DNA from: CAVSNH01 sp963729275
GTDB taxonomy: Bacteria; Actinomycetota; Acidimicrobiia; Acidimicrobiales; RAAP-2
Length of the DNA stretch: 64,000 nt
Assembly: GCA_963729275.1 (NCBI GenBank)
Contig: CAVSNH010000012.1
Location: 1-64,000, forward strand
Direction: 5' to 3'
This document shows positions 33,502 to 42,291 of this stretch, piece after piece. The notes under the pieces are model-generated. The model saw nothing but the letters and a program-made list of their open reading frames with translations, made no database searches and was not told the DNA's origin. A program made the position numbers and the translations under genes. The stretch's first letter is position 1. Each line of letters opens with the position of its first letter.

Positions 33502-35538
33502 ATGGAGTCCCTCTGGAGCCAGATCGAGCCTCTCCTCGACCACGTCGAAAAGCCCGCTCGGTACATCGGCGGGGAACTCGGTGCCGAACGGCCCGAGAAC
33601 CTCGACCACGGCTCGGGGGCGGTGGCCTGGCTGCTCGTCTACCCCGACACCTACGAGATCGGGCTGCCCAACCAGGGACTGCAGATCCTCTACGAGATCT
33701 TGAACGAGCGGACCGACGCCCTGGCCGAGCGGACCTATGCGCCATGGGTGGACATGGAGTCGGCCATGCGGGCGGCCGGTGTGCCCCTCTTCTCGCTCGA
33801 GACGCATCGGGCGGCCGCCGGCTTCGACGTCATCGCCTTCAACCTGTCGGCCGAGCTCGTCTACACCAATGTGCTCAATCTCATCGACCTGGCCGGCCTA
33901 CCCGTGCGAGCCGCCGACCGCCAGGCGCACCATCCCTTGGTGGTGGCCGGCGGCCACTGCGCCTTCAACCCCGAGCCGCTGGCCGACTTCGTCGACGCCT
34001 TCGTGCTCGGTGACGGGGAGGAGGCGGTGGGGGAGGTCAACGACGTGGTGGCCGCCTTCCGCATCGGCACCGGTGGAGAAGCGCCGGGCGGCGACCGGGC
34101 CGAGCTGCTGCGTGCTCTGGCCCAGGTGCCCGGTGTCTACGTGCCCTGGTGCTACGAGGCCCACGATGGGCCGGGCGGTCGCTTTGACGGGGTCACTCCG
34201 CGGTTCCCCGAGACGCCGGAGGTGGTCGAGAAGCGGACCATCGCCGAGTTGGCCGCCTGGCCCTATCCACGGCGCCAGCTCGTACCGCTCATCGAGGTCG
34301 TCCACGACCGGCTGAACGTCGAGATCTTCCGCGGCTGCACCCGGGGCTGCCGGTTTTGCCAGGCCGGGATGATCACCCGACCGGTGCGCGAGCGGCCGGC
34401 CGAGCAGGTCCGGACGATGGTGTCCGACGGCTTGCGCCGCACCGGCTACGACGAGGTCGCGCTGACCTCGCTGTCGAGCGCCGACTACTCGGGGATCGAG
34501 GAGATGGTGACAGCGGTCATCGACGACCCCCAATGCTCCGGTCAGGTGTCGGTCAGCCTGCCGAGCCTGCGAGTCGACGCCTTCACCGTCGGAACCGCCA
34601 CCCAGATTCAACGCGTGCGGCGCACTGGGCTCACCTTCGCGCCCGAGGGCGGGACGTGGCGCATGCGCCAGGTCATCAACAAGCTGATCACCGAGGAGGA
34701 TCTCTACGCGGCGGTCGACGCCGCATTCAGCCAGGGATGGCGGCGGGTCAAGCTCTACTTCCTCATCGGCCTGCCCACCGAGACCGACGAGGACACGCTC
34801 GGCATCGTCCACCTCGCCGCCCGATGTGTGGCCATCGGGCGGCGGTACCACAAGGGCCCGTCGGTCACCGCCTCGGTCGGCGGCTTCGTCCCGAAGGTCC
34901 AGACCCCGTTCCAGTGGTTCGGCCAGAACACGATCGAGGAGCTCACCCGCAAGGTCCACCTGCTCCGCGACGCGGCCCGTCCCGTGCGGGGCCTCACCAT
35001 CCGCTGGCACGACCCGAAGGCCACCGCCATCGAAGGCCTCATGAGCCGGGGAGACCGGAGCATCGGCGCGGTTATCGAGCACGTCTGGAAGCGGGGCGGG
35101 ACCTTCCAAGAGTGGTCGGAGCACTTCGACCTCGAGCTTTGGACCGAGGCGATGCGCGCCTGTGGACTCTCCCTCGAGGGGGCGGTGTACCGCCATCGCA
35201 CGGCCGAGGAGCCGCTGCCCTGGGACCACCTCTCGGCCGGACTCCACCGGGACTTCCTTTGGCAGGACTGGCTGGACGCCCTGGCCGAGCATGGGCTCCC
35301 GGACTGCCGCTGGACGCCCTGCTACGACTGCGGGGCATGCACCGGGTTCGGCATCGAGCACGTGGTGGCCTCGGCCACCCCGCCGGCCGGCGGAAGCCAG
35401 GGAACCGGCCAGGATCTCTCGACTGGCGGCCGGGTGCCGGTACGATTCAGGGAGACGGGGCCAGCCGGTGCCGTCCCGGCCACCCGGCCGGCCGACGCCG
35501 AGTACGCCGTCCTTCGGGTCGGAGAGGGAAGAGGGTGA
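33502..35538 (+). CDS. B12-binding/radical SAM protein (TIGR03960-type)
   Basis: The 678-residue product has an N-terminal cobalamin-binding-like region (WLLVYPDTYEIGLPNQGLQI, LVVAGGHCAFNPEPLADFVD) and a radical SAM domain with the 4Fe-4S motif IFRGCTRGCRFCQAGM (CxxxCxxC). Further family segments are FAPEGGTWRMRQVINK and VGGFVPKVQTPFQWFG. The C-terminus has a Cys-rich CYDCGACTGFG. The family is widespread and always sits beside the DUF2344 protein and RNase E/G; its reaction is not established. Here it overlaps the DUF2344 gene by GTGA and precedes the RNase E/G gene. Confidence 0.9.
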   Translation: MESLWSQIEPLLDHVEKPARYIGGELGAERPENLDHGSGAVAWLLVYPDTYEIGLPNQGLQILYEILNERTDALAERTYAPWVDMESAMRAAGVPLFSLETHRAAAGFDVIAFNLSAELVYTNVLNLIDLAGLPVRAADRQAHHPLVVAGGHCAFNPEPLADFVDAFVLGDGEEAVGEVNDVVAAFRIGTGGEAPGGDRAELLRALAQVPGVYVPWCYEAHDGPGGRFDGVTPRFPETPEVVEKRTIAELAAWPYPRRQLVPLIEVVHDRLNVEIFRGCTRGCRFCQAGMITRPVRERPAEQVRTMVSDGLRRTGYDEVALTSLSSADYSGIEEMVTAVIDDPQCSGQVSVSLPSLRVDAFTVGTATQIQRVRRTGLTFAPEGGTWRMRQVINKLITEEDLYAAVDAAFSQGWRRVKLYFLIGLPTETDEDTLGIVHLAARCVAIGRRYHKGPSVTASVGGFVPKVQTPFQWFGQNTIEELTRKVHLLRDAARPVRGLTIRWHDPKATAIEGLMSRGDRSIGAVIEHVWKRGGTFQEWSEHFDLELWTEAMRACGLSLEGAVYRHRTAEEPLPWDHLSAGLHRDFLWQDWLDALAEHGLPDCRWTPCYDCGACTGFGIEHVVASATPPAGGSQGTGQDLSTGGRVPVRFRETGPAGAVPATRPADAEYAVLRVGEGRG

Positions 35539-36344
35539 GGGTGCGGGTCCGGCTCCGCTTCTCGAAGCTCGGCAAAGTCCGATTCACCAGCCAGCGGGAC
35601 GTGGCTCGCATGTGGGAGCGGGCCCTCCGGCGGGACGGGTTCCCCATGGCCTATACGGCTGGCTTCTCCCCCCGTCCCCAGCTGAGCTTCGGCTTGGCCC
35701 TGCCGACCGGGTGCGAGTCGCTGGCCGAGTACCTCGATGTAACGGTGGACGAGGGCCGGCCCGAGGCCGAGGCCCTCGACGTGGCCGGCTCCCCGGGCCG
35801 CCTCACGCCGCTCCTGCCCGACGGCATCGACGTGACCTCGGCGGGCGTGCTCGAGGCGGGCTCCGACTCGCTACAGGAGCTCGTCACCTCCTGTCGCTGG
35901 GCGCTCGCCCTCACCGGGGAGAGTCACGAGGAGGTCGCCGAGCGGCTGGCGGCGGCCCTGTCGGCCGACAGCCTGCCGGTCGTGCGCCGGCGTAAGGGAC
36001 GGATCGTGACCGACGATCTCCGTCCCTCGATCATCGCCCTCGAGGTGATGGCGAGGGAGGACGACGACCGAGAAGACAGCAGTGTGGACGTGGTGGCCGA
36101 GCTCGCCACCCGACCTCGCGGTGTGCGGCCGCCCGAGCTCATGGCCGTGCTTTCGGCCACCGGCGGACCTGGGGAACGGTCCGTTTGCACCGTGGGGGAG
36201 GACCACGGCCTGAGGTTGCGCCGGGCCTGTCGAACGAATCAATGGATCGAGTGCGGCGGCTCCCGCCGGGAGCCCCTGTCCGAGACAGGCGGCCCCAGTC
36301 GGTGGCCGGTCCGCCCGACGCACGCGTGGGAGCGTGCGTCATGA
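35535..36344 (+). CDS. DUF2344 (TIGR03936) protein, partner of the radical SAM enzyme
   Basis: The 269-residue product begins VRVRVRLRFSKLGKVRFTSQ, followed by RDVARMWERALRRDGFPMAY and SPRPQLSFGLALPTG. These are the conserved features of DUF2344, in which the S-Q-R-D and S-P-H/R-P turns are invariant-like. In some bacteria it is fused to the radical SAM protein; here the two overlap by four bases (GTGA). The C-terminal ~60 residues are variable. A role in RNA or translation-linked modification is inferred only from its position beside RNase E/G and ribosomal genes. Confidence 0.88.
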   Translation: MRVRVRLRFSKLGKVRFTSQRDVARMWERALRRDGFPMAYTAGFSPRPQLSFGLALPTGCESLAEYLDVTVDEGRPEAEALDVAGSPGRLTPLLPDGIDVTSAGVLEAGSDSLQELVTSCRWALALTGESHEEVAERLAAALSADSLPVVRRRKGRIVTDDLRPSIIALEVMAREDDDREDSSVDVVAELATRPRGVRPPELMAVLSATGGPGERSVCTVGEDHGLRLRRACRTNQWIECGGSRREPLSETGGPSRWPVRPTHAWERAS

Positions 36345-36365
36345 GCAGTCTTAGAAGGGATTTCG

Positions 36366-38270
36366 ATGTCAGATGTCACTGCCGGGAAACCGGTAGACGT
36401 ACCCGAGGAGCCGCCGTCGGAGGCGGCTCCCCGTGCCGTGCCCGAGGTGGGCCCGGCTGACCGGAACGGTTCGTCCCGCTCGGTTCCGACCGAGCGCGGC
36501 AACAGTCCGCTGAGCGTCCTCCCCGGCGAAGCCGGGGAGGGAGGCGACGGTCGCCCAGGGGCAACCGGAGGTCAGGGCCAAGGGCAGGGCCAGCGAAGCC
36601 GTCGGCGGCGAGGCTCAAGAGGTGGACGTGGACGTGGCCGCTCGCCCTCGGTGGGGGTGACGGGCGCCCCCGGCGCCGGGCCACGGACGGATGGCACGAC
36701 CTCGTCGGCCAGCGAGGTCACCGATGTCAGCGATGTCAGCGATGTCAGCGATGTTGTCCCCATCCCGACCGTGGCACCGCCCCTCGCCCGGGTCACCGGT
36801 GAGAAGCCGAAGATCGGCGACACCCGCCCGGGACCACCTCCGCCGCGCGTCGAGCCGGTCACCACCCGGGGACGCCGAGCCCCGGCCGAGACCCGACCGG
36901 CGGCCCGGCCTGCCGCTCGAGCCGAGGGCCGTCCCGACGCCAAGGCCGAGCCCCGGACCGAAGGCCGCCGGGGCGGTCGCGAGCGACGGGGCAAGGCCGT
37001 GGGTCGCTACATGATCTGCGTCCACGTCCAGCCGGAGATGACCCAGATCGCCCTGCTCGAGGGCCGGACGCTCGTCGAGCACTACATCTCGCGGATCTCC
37101 GACGACGCCACCCAGATCGACGGCAACATCTACCGGGGCCGGGTCCAGAACGTGCTGCCGGGCATGGAAGCCGCCTTCATCGACATCGGCACCCCGAAGA
37201 ACGCCGTGCTCTACCACGGCGACGTCCGCTACGACACCGACGACGTGGAGTCGCACGGCGGAGGTGGACAGCCTCGCATCGAGCAGCTCCTGCGCCCGGG
37301 CCAGTCGATCCTCTGCCAGGTTACGAAGAACCCCATCGGCGCCAAGGGGGCGAGGCTCACCCAGGAGGTGTCGCTGCCGGGTCGGTTCGTCGTCCTCGTT
37401 CCGAACAGCACCGCCTACGGAATCTCCAAGCGGCTCGACGACGCCGAGCGGCGGCGTCTGCGCCGCATCGTCGACGCCATCCGGCCCGAGGGCCACGGCC
37501 TCATCGCGCGCACGGCGGCCGCCGGAGCGAGCGCCGAGGAGCTCGAGGCCGACGTCGAGCGGCTCACCCGGCAGTGGCAAGAGATCGCCAGCCGGTCGAC
37601 GGAGGGCCAGGGCCCCCAGCTCCTCTATCGGGAGCCGGCCATCGCCGTGCGGGTCATCCGGGAAGAGCTCAACCGCGAATACCGGGCGGTCGTGATCGAT
37701 GACCTCGACCTCTACGAGCAAGTGCGCGACTACGTCGAGGCGGTCAACCCGGAGCTGGCCGAGCGGGTCGAGTACTTCGATACCGCCGCCGAGGACCTGC
37801 CCGTCTTCGAGCGCTACCACGTGCACGAGCAGCTGCACAAAGCGCTCGACCGCAAGGTCTGGCTGCCGTCAGGCGGCTCCCTCGTCATCGACCGGACCGA
37901 AGCGCTCACCGTCATCGACGTGAACACCGGGAAGAACGTGGGGACCACCAACCTCGAGGAGACCGTGTACCGCAACAACCTCGAGGCAGCCGAGGAGGTG
38001 GCACGCCAGCTGCGCCTCCGGGACATCGGCGGCATCATCGTCATCGATTTCATCGACATGGAGGTCCGGGAGAACCGCGACAAGGTAGGCGCGGCCCTCC
38101 GTTCCGCCTTGGCCCGCGACAAGACCCGGACGCAGGTCTTCGACATCTCCGAGCTGGGCCTGGTCGAGATGACCCGCAAGCGGGTATCCGAGGGGCTCAT
38201 CGAGTCGATGTCGACCACCTGCACGGTTTGTGGTGGCCGCGGCATCGTGTTCGAGGACCCCGAGGAGTGA
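36366..38270 (+). CDS. rng: Ribonuclease E/G
   Basis: The 634-residue product starts with ~210 disordered residues rich in Gly/Arg/Pro, including RSRRRRGSRGGRGRGRS and a DVS repeat. The catalytic core follows: an S1 domain (NIYRGRVQNVLPGMEAAFIDIG) with the RNase H-like/5'-sensor region (GAKGARLTQEVSLPGRFVV). The DNase I-like site has LVIDRTEALTVIDVNTGKNVG and GGIIVIDFIDMEVRENRD, which hold the Mg-binding Asp residues; the Zn-link Cys pair is TTCTVCGGRG. It ends shortly after the Zn link, as RNase G does, but has an RNase E-like N-extension. It processes rRNA and mRNA. AGAAGG precedes the ATG. Confidence 0.93.
   Translation: MSDVTAGKPVDVPEEPPSEAAPRAVPEVGPADRNGSSRSVPTERGNSPLSVLPGEAGEGGDGRPGATGGQGQGQGQRSRRRRGSRGGRGRGRSPSVGVTGAPGAGPRTDGTTSSASEVTDVSDVSDVSDVVPIPTVAPPLARVTGEKPKIGDTRPGPPPPRVEPVTTRGRRAPAETRPAARPAARAEGRPDAKAEPRTEGRRGGRERRGKAVGRYMICVHVQPEMTQIALLEGRTLVEHYISRISDDATQIDGNIYRGRVQNVLPGMEAAFIDIGTPKNAVLYHGDVRYDTDDVESHGGGGQPRIEQLLRPGQSILCQVTKNPIGAKGARLTQEVSLPGRFVVLVPNSTAYGISKRLDDAERRRLRRIVDAIRPEGHGLIARTAAAGASAEELEADVERLTRQWQEIASRSTEGQGPQLLYREPAIAVRVIREELNREYRAVVIDDLDLYEQVRDYVEAVNPELAERVEYFDTAAEDLPVFERYHVHEQLHKALDRKVWLPSGGSLVIDRTEALTVIDVNTGKNVGTTNLEETVYRNNLEAAEEVARQLRLRDIGGIIVIDFIDMEVRENRDKVGAALRSALARDKTRTQVFDISELGLVEMTRKRVSEGLIESMSTTCTVCGGRGIVFEDPEE
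36723..36749 (+). repeat. 9-bp in-frame repeat GATGTCAGC
   Basis: Three copies encode Asp-Val-Ser in the disordered N-terminus of RNase E/G. Confidence 0.85.
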
Positions 38271-38274
38271 CGGG

Positions 38275-38280
38275 TACACT
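38275..38280 (+). promoter_or_regulatory. -10 element (TACACT) of rplU
   Basis: TACACT, 9 nt, then ATG, starting right after the RNase E/G stop. It leaves no room for a structured L21 leader. Confidence 0.4.
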
Positions 38281-38289
38281 GGCCGACCT

Positions 38290-38601
38290 ATGTACGCTGT
38301 GATCAGGACCGGAGGCAAACAGGAGCGGGTGGCCGAGGGCGAGGAGCTCCGCGTCGAGCGGCTGGGGGCCGAGACCGGGTCCGAGGTCCGCTTCGAGCCG
38401 GTACTCGTCGTCGACGGGGACCGGGTGCTCGCCACGCCGGCGCAACTCGCCGGTTCCTCAGTGGTGGCCACCGTGGTCGGTGAGGAGCTCGGCCCGAAGA
38501 TCCGGGCCTTCACCTACAAGTCGAAGAGCAACCAGCGCCGGCACTGGGGCCACCGCCAGCGCTACTCGACCATCGCCATCACGTCCATCACTGCGGGCTG
38601 A
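38290..38601 (+). CDS. rplU: 50S ribosomal protein L21
   Basis: The 103-residue product matches L21 end to end: MYAVIRTGGKQERVAEGEEL, then ATVVGEELGPKIRAFTYKSK, and the C-terminal signature RRHWGHRQRYSTIAITSI. It binds 23S rRNA in the large subunit. The ATG at 38290 is the standard L21 start. rpmA follows after 19 bp, the universal rplU-rpmA-obgE order here interrupted by a phosphatase gene. Confidence 0.97.
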   Translation: MYAVIRTGGKQERVAEGEELRVERLGAETGSEVRFEPVLVVDGDRVLATPAQLAGSSVVATVVGEELGPKIRAFTYKSKSNQRRHWGHRQRYSTIAITSITAG

Positions 38602-38620
38602 TCGGGAACGAAGGAGCACC

Positions 38621-38875
38621 ATGTCGAAGACGAAGGGCGGGGGCTCGACCCGCAACGGGCGGGACTCGCAGGCGCAGCGCCTGGGGGTCAAGGAGTTCGG
38701 CGGCACTACGGTGCGGGCCGGGGCCATCATCGTGCGCCAACGGGGGACGGTGTTCCATCCCGGTGAGAACGTCGGACGGGGCAACGACGACACTCTCTTC
38801 GCTCGCTGTGACGGCACGGTTCGCTTCATCAACCGCAAAGGACGCAAGCTGGTCGACGTCGTCGCCCCGCAATGA
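38621..38875 (+). CDS. rpmA: 50S ribosomal protein L27
   Basis: The 84-residue product has the L27 core KGGGSTRNGRDSQAQRLGVK, followed by GTTVRAGAIIVRQRGTVFHPG, ending KGRKLVDVV. The N-terminus (SKTKGGGST) reaches toward the peptidyl-transferase centre. It begins directly with MSKTKGG, without the cleaved leader seen in Firmicutes. AAGGAG precedes the ATG. Confidence 0.97.
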   Translation: MSKTKGGGSTRNGRDSQAQRLGVKEFGGTTVRAGAIIVRQRGTVFHPGENVGRGNDDTLFARCDGTVRFINRKGRKLVDVVAPQ

Positions 38876-38881
38876 ACCGGG

Positions 38882-39625
38882 GTGCCGACCCGAACCCTCG
38901 AGCTCGACGGGGCCGTCAATTTCCGTGACCTCGGCGGCTACCCGGCCACCGGGGGTCGGCGAGTGGCGTGGCGGCGACTGTTCCGGGCGGACGGCCTCGG
39001 CAGCCTGAGCGAGGCCGACCGGGGAACCCTGGCCGAGCTCGGCCTGGTCACGGTCATCGATCTCCGGACCTCCGACGAGGCCACCCATCGCGGTCGGTTC
39101 CCGGTCGAGCACGTGCCCGTCCGGTATCACGAGTTCCCGCTCGTCGACGTGCTGCCCACCCCCGAGGACCTGCCGAGCTGGAACGAGACGGCGTACGTGG
39201 CCGAGCGTTATCGGGACATGGTGGCCGACGGCCGGCCCGCGCTGGTCGGGGCCATCGAGGTGTTGGCCACATCGGGGGCCCTGCCCGCCGTGTTCCACTG
39301 CAGCGCCGGCAAGGACCGGACCGGCGTGCTCTCGGCCCTCCTCCTCGCCTTCCTCGGCGTGCCTGACGAGCTCATCGTCGAGGACTACGCCCTGAGCGCA
39401 GCGGCCATGGCCGGGCTCTTCGAGCGGATCAAGGCCGACTACCCCGACGCATTGGAGGCGGTGGAGCGCTATGCCCCGACCGTGCTCCAGGTGGTGCCCG
39501 AGACCATGGAGGCCTTCCTCGCCTCCCTGCGCGACACCCACGGTTCCTACCGGGGGCTGGCCGAGGACCTGGGCGTCACCGACGCGGTGGACCGGCTGCG
39601 AGGGCTCGTGTTGGTCGACGACTGA
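38882..39625 (+). CDS. Tyrosine/serine protein phosphatase (PtpB/SIW14-like)
   Basis: The 247-residue product has the N-terminal NFRDLGGYPATGGRRVAWRR region of MptpB-type phosphatases, VIDLRTSDEA, and the P-loop FHCSAGKDRTGVLSALL (HCxxxxxR; with the extra Lys-Asp after Gly that typifies MptpB and its lipid-phosphatase relatives). It would remove phosphate from Tyr/Ser residues or phosphoinositides through a Cys-phosphate intermediate. The GTG start is 6 bp after rpmA, so it is embedded in a translation operon between rpmA and obgE. Confidence 0.88.
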   Translation: MPTRTLELDGAVNFRDLGGYPATGGRRVAWRRLFRADGLGSLSEADRGTLAELGLVTVIDLRTSDEATHRGRFPVEHVPVRYHEFPLVDVLPTPEDLPSWNETAYVAERYRDMVADGRPALVGAIEVLATSGALPAVFHCSAGKDRTGVLSALLLAFLGVPDELIVEDYALSAAAMAGLFERIKADYPDALEAVERYAPTVLQVVPETMEAFLASLRDTHGSYRGLAEDLGVTDAVDRLRGLVLVDD

Positions 39626-39705
39626 CCCCCTTTGAGCCGGTCGTGGCATCACGCGGCCGGGGAGCGAGGATGCCGCCGACAATCGGGCGCTGACCAGGCC
39701 GTCGG

Positions 39706-39711
39706 TAGGAT
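39706..39711 (+). promoter_or_regulatory. -10 element (TAGGAT) of obgE
   Basis: TAGGAT, 7 nt, then ATG; supports the start at 39719. Confidence 0.45.
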
Positions 39712-39718
39712 CACACAA

Positions 39719-41023
39719 ATGTCCGGGTTCGTCGACGAGGCACAGCTGCACGTCAAGGCGGGAAACGGCGGGGCCGGAGCGGTGGCCTTCCGCCGTGAGG
39801 CCCACGTCGACCGGGGCGGCCCGGACGGCGGCAACGGCGGCCGAGGCGGTGATGTGTGGCTGGTTGCCACCACTAACCAGTCGTCGTTGCTCGGGTTCCG
39901 CGACCACCCCCATCGTCGGGCCACCGATGGGGGCCACGGAGGCGGCAAGCGCCGTCACGGAGCGAATGGGACCGACCTCGAGGTTCAGGTCCCGGTCGGC
40001 ACCCGGGCCCGTGGTGGCGACGGCACCCTCCTCTGCGACCTGGTCGCCGCCGGCGATCGATGGCTGGCCGGGCACGGTGGCCGCGGCGGACGCGGGAACG
40101 CCAGCTTCCTTTCCAACCGCCGACGAGCTCCTACCTTCGCCGAGCAAGGTGAACGCGGCGAGGAGTCGTGGTACGACCTCGAGCTGTTGCTCGGGGCCGA
40201 CGTGGCTTTGGTGGGCTTCCCCAACGTCGGCAAAAGCACGCTCATCGCCCGCATTTCGGCGGCCCGGCCCAAGATCGCCGACTACCCCTTCACCACCCTC
40301 GAGCCACATCTCGGCGTCGTCCGGATGGACGACCGCTCGGACTTCACGGTGGCCGACATCCCCGGCCTCGTCGAGGGCGCTGCCGAGGGCAAGGGTCTCG
40401 GCCACCGATTCCTCCGCCACATCACCCGCACCCGGGTGCTCGTGATCCTGTTGGAGCTCGGACCGCTGGCTGCCGACCGACCCGAAGAGCAGTACCGCGT
40501 GCTGCTCGACGAGCTCGGCCGTTACCAGGCCGACCTGCTCGACCGGCCCCGCCTGGTGGTCGGGAGCAAGGCCGACACGGTTGGCAGCGACAGCGCCGGG
40601 CCAGAGGCCTCCGAGCTCTGCGACCTGTGCGTCTCGGCCGTGACCGGCCTCGGCATCCCCGAGCTCGTGGGCCGGCTGGCGGTGCTCGTGGAGGCAGCCC
40701 GAGCCGTCGAGCCGGTGGCGTCCACGGCGGCCACGGTGACCCACCGGCCCGTGCCCGACGGATTCATCGTGTCACGGGAGGACGACGGATCCTTCCGGGT
40801 CTCGGGCCGGGCCGTCGAGCGCACCGTCGCCCTCAACGACGTGACCACCGACGAAGCCGCCGACTATGTGCAGGTCCGATTGCGGCGACTGGGCGTCGAC
40901 CGTGCCCTTGTGCGGGCCGGGGCACGGGAGGGAGCCGTGGTCCACATCGGTGAGGTCAGCCTCGTCTGGTCGAGCGACGAGCCGCAGGCGTCCGCCGCCG
41001 GCCGCTCACGTCGGCCCCGGTGA
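39719..41023 (+). CDS. obgE: GTPase Obg (ObgE/CgtA)
   Basis: The 434-residue GTPase has the glycine-rich Obg fold (residues ~2-158, VKAGNGGAGAVAFRRE and NGGRGGDVWL), a G domain (G1 GFPNVGKSTLIA, G2 YPFTTLEP, G3 VADIPGLVEGA, G4 VGSKAD, G5 SAVTG), and the C-terminal OCT domain (IVSREDDGSFRVSGRAVER). It monitors 50S assembly and ppGpp status. A longer open frame to 39632 exists, but MSGFVDEAQLHV is the family start. Its stop overlaps the proB GTG. Confidence 0.96.
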   Translation: MSGFVDEAQLHVKAGNGGAGAVAFRREAHVDRGGPDGGNGGRGGDVWLVATTNQSSLLGFRDHPHRRATDGGHGGGKRRHGANGTDLEVQVPVGTRARGGDGTLLCDLVAAGDRWLAGHGGRGGRGNASFLSNRRRAPTFAEQGERGEESWYDLELLLGADVALVGFPNVGKSTLIARISAARPKIADYPFTTLEPHLGVVRMDDRSDFTVADIPGLVEGAAEGKGLGHRFLRHITRTRVLVILLELGPLAADRPEEQYRVLLDELGRYQADLLDRPRLVVGSKADTVGSDSAGPEASELCDLCVSAVTGLGIPELVGRLAVLVEAARAVEPVASTAATVTHRPVPDGFIVSREDDGSFRVSGRAVERTVALNDVTTDEAADYVQVRLRRLGVDRALVRAGAREGAVVHIGEVSLVWSSDEPQASAAGRSRRPR

Positions 41024-42192
41024 GCCCCACAAAGGGCCCCGGAGAGACGGCGCCCGCCGGGTCGGCGGCAGCGGGTCCGACCGTGCGGGGGGACGGCTCG
41101 GCCCGCACCCTGGTGGTCAAGATCGGGTCGTCCTCGGTCACCACCGACGGCCACCTGGAGGTGGCAGCCGTCGACAAGCTGGCCGGTGAGGTGGCCGGCG
41201 CCCGGGAGGCCGGCGATCGAGTGGTCATCGTGACCTCGGGGGCGATCGCGGCCGGATGGACCCTGCTCGCCCCCGACCGGCCCCGACCGACCGACCTCGC
41301 CACCCTGCAGGCGGTGGCCGCCGTGGGCCAGCACCACCTCATGCGGACGTGGAGCGACGCCCTCGCCGCCCGGGGGCTCGTCGCCGGGCAGGTGTTGTTG
41401 GCGCCTCTCGACTTCGTCCACCGCAGCCAGTACCTGCACGCCCGACAGACGTTGGGCCGACTCCTCGAGCTCGGCGTCGTGCCCGTGGTCAACGAGAACG
41501 ACGCGGTGGCCGACGAGGAGATCCGCTTCGGCGACAACGACCGCCTGGGCGCCCTCGTCGCCCATCTGGTCCGCGCCGACCTGCTGGTGCTCCTGACCGA
41601 CACGGAGGGGCTGCTGACCGGCGACCCCCGGCGAAGCGCCGGCGTCTCACTCATCGAGGAGGTGGTCGAGTTCGACCACGAGCTCGAACGCATCGCCGGG
41701 GGACCAGGATCGGTCATGGGCAGTGGCGGCATGGGGTCGAAGCTGGCCGCCGCCCGGATCGCCGTGTGGTCGGGCATCGAGGCTGTCATCGCTGACGCCG
41801 CCCGGCCCGGAGTGCTGGCCGCGCTGGCCGCCTCGACCCCCGGGGTCGGCACCCGGTTCCGACCCCGGGCGCCGCGCCTCCCGGCCCGAAAGCTGTGGAT
41901 CGCCTTCGCCATCGGCTCGTCGGGCACCATCGAGGTGGACGACGGCGCCCGCCGGGCGCTCTGTGAGCGGGGCCGCTCCCTGCTCCCGGCCGGCATCACC
42001 GGCGTCCGTGGGGACTTCGCGCCGGACGACGCCGTCGAGCTGGCCGGGCCCGACGGGACTGTTTTCGCCAAGGGCCTCGTTCGCCACCCGGCCTCGACCG
42101 TCAGCCGGTGGGCCGGGCATCGGTCAGACGCCCTGCCCGAGGACGTCGCCCCCGAGGTCGTCCATCGCGACGACCTGGTCGTGTTGGCCTGA
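41020..42192 (+). CDS. proB: Glutamate 5-kinase
   Basis: The 390-residue product phosphorylates glutamate in the first step of proline synthesis. The amino-acid kinase domain carries LVVKIGSSSVTTDGHLEV, VIVTSGAIAAGW, PVVNENDAVADEEIRFGDND, and GSGGMGSKLAAARIAVWSG. A PUA domain follows (~residues 285-380; SGTIEVDDGARRALCERGRSLLP). An extra ~26-residue Gly/Ala/Pro-rich N-terminus precedes the kinase fold, so GTG 41020 could be too long, but it overlaps the obgE stop (GTGA). A hairpin plus T-run follows. Confidence 0.94.
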   Translation: MSPTKGPGETAPAGSAAAGPTVRGDGSARTLVVKIGSSSVTTDGHLEVAAVDKLAGEVAGAREAGDRVVIVTSGAIAAGWTLLAPDRPRPTDLATLQAVAAVGQHHLMRTWSDALAARGLVAGQVLLAPLDFVHRSQYLHARQTLGRLLELGVVPVVNENDAVADEEIRFGDNDRLGALVAHLVRADLLVLLTDTEGLLTGDPRRSAGVSLIEEVVEFDHELERIAGGPGSVMGSGGMGSKLAAARIAVWSGIEAVIADAARPGVLAALAASTPGVGTRFRPRAPRLPARKLWIAFAIGSSGTIEVDDGARRALCERGRSLLPAGITGVRGDFAPDDAVELAGPDGTVFAKGLVRHPASTVSRWAGHRSDALPEDVAPEVVHRDDLVVLA

Positions 42193-42265
42193 ACGCCATG
42201 CTGCCAGCGCCGGCTCGTGGGACCGCCCTCGGGACCGCATCCGGGCAAGTGGCGACACGCCGCCA

Positions 42266-42291
42266 GCCGGCGCCCGGCCGGACTTTTTTTT
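42266..42291 (+). terminator. Intrinsic-type terminator after proB
   Basis: Stem GCCGG/CCGGC with a 3-nt loop, then CGGAC and eight Ts (42284-42291), 74 bp past the proB stop. The T-run is also the outer arm of the nested palindrome that follows. Confidence 0.5.

Noticed and set aside
34356..35534. In-frame upstream extension of the DUF2344 gene
   Set aside because: It lies wholly inside the radical SAM gene in another frame; the GTG at 35535 with GTGA overlap and a family-like N-terminus is the true start.
38602..38620. L21 autoregulatory leader near rplU-rpmA
   Set aside because: The rplU -10 element sits 9 bases before the ATG and the rplU-rpmA gap is 19 bp; there is no room for a leader structure.
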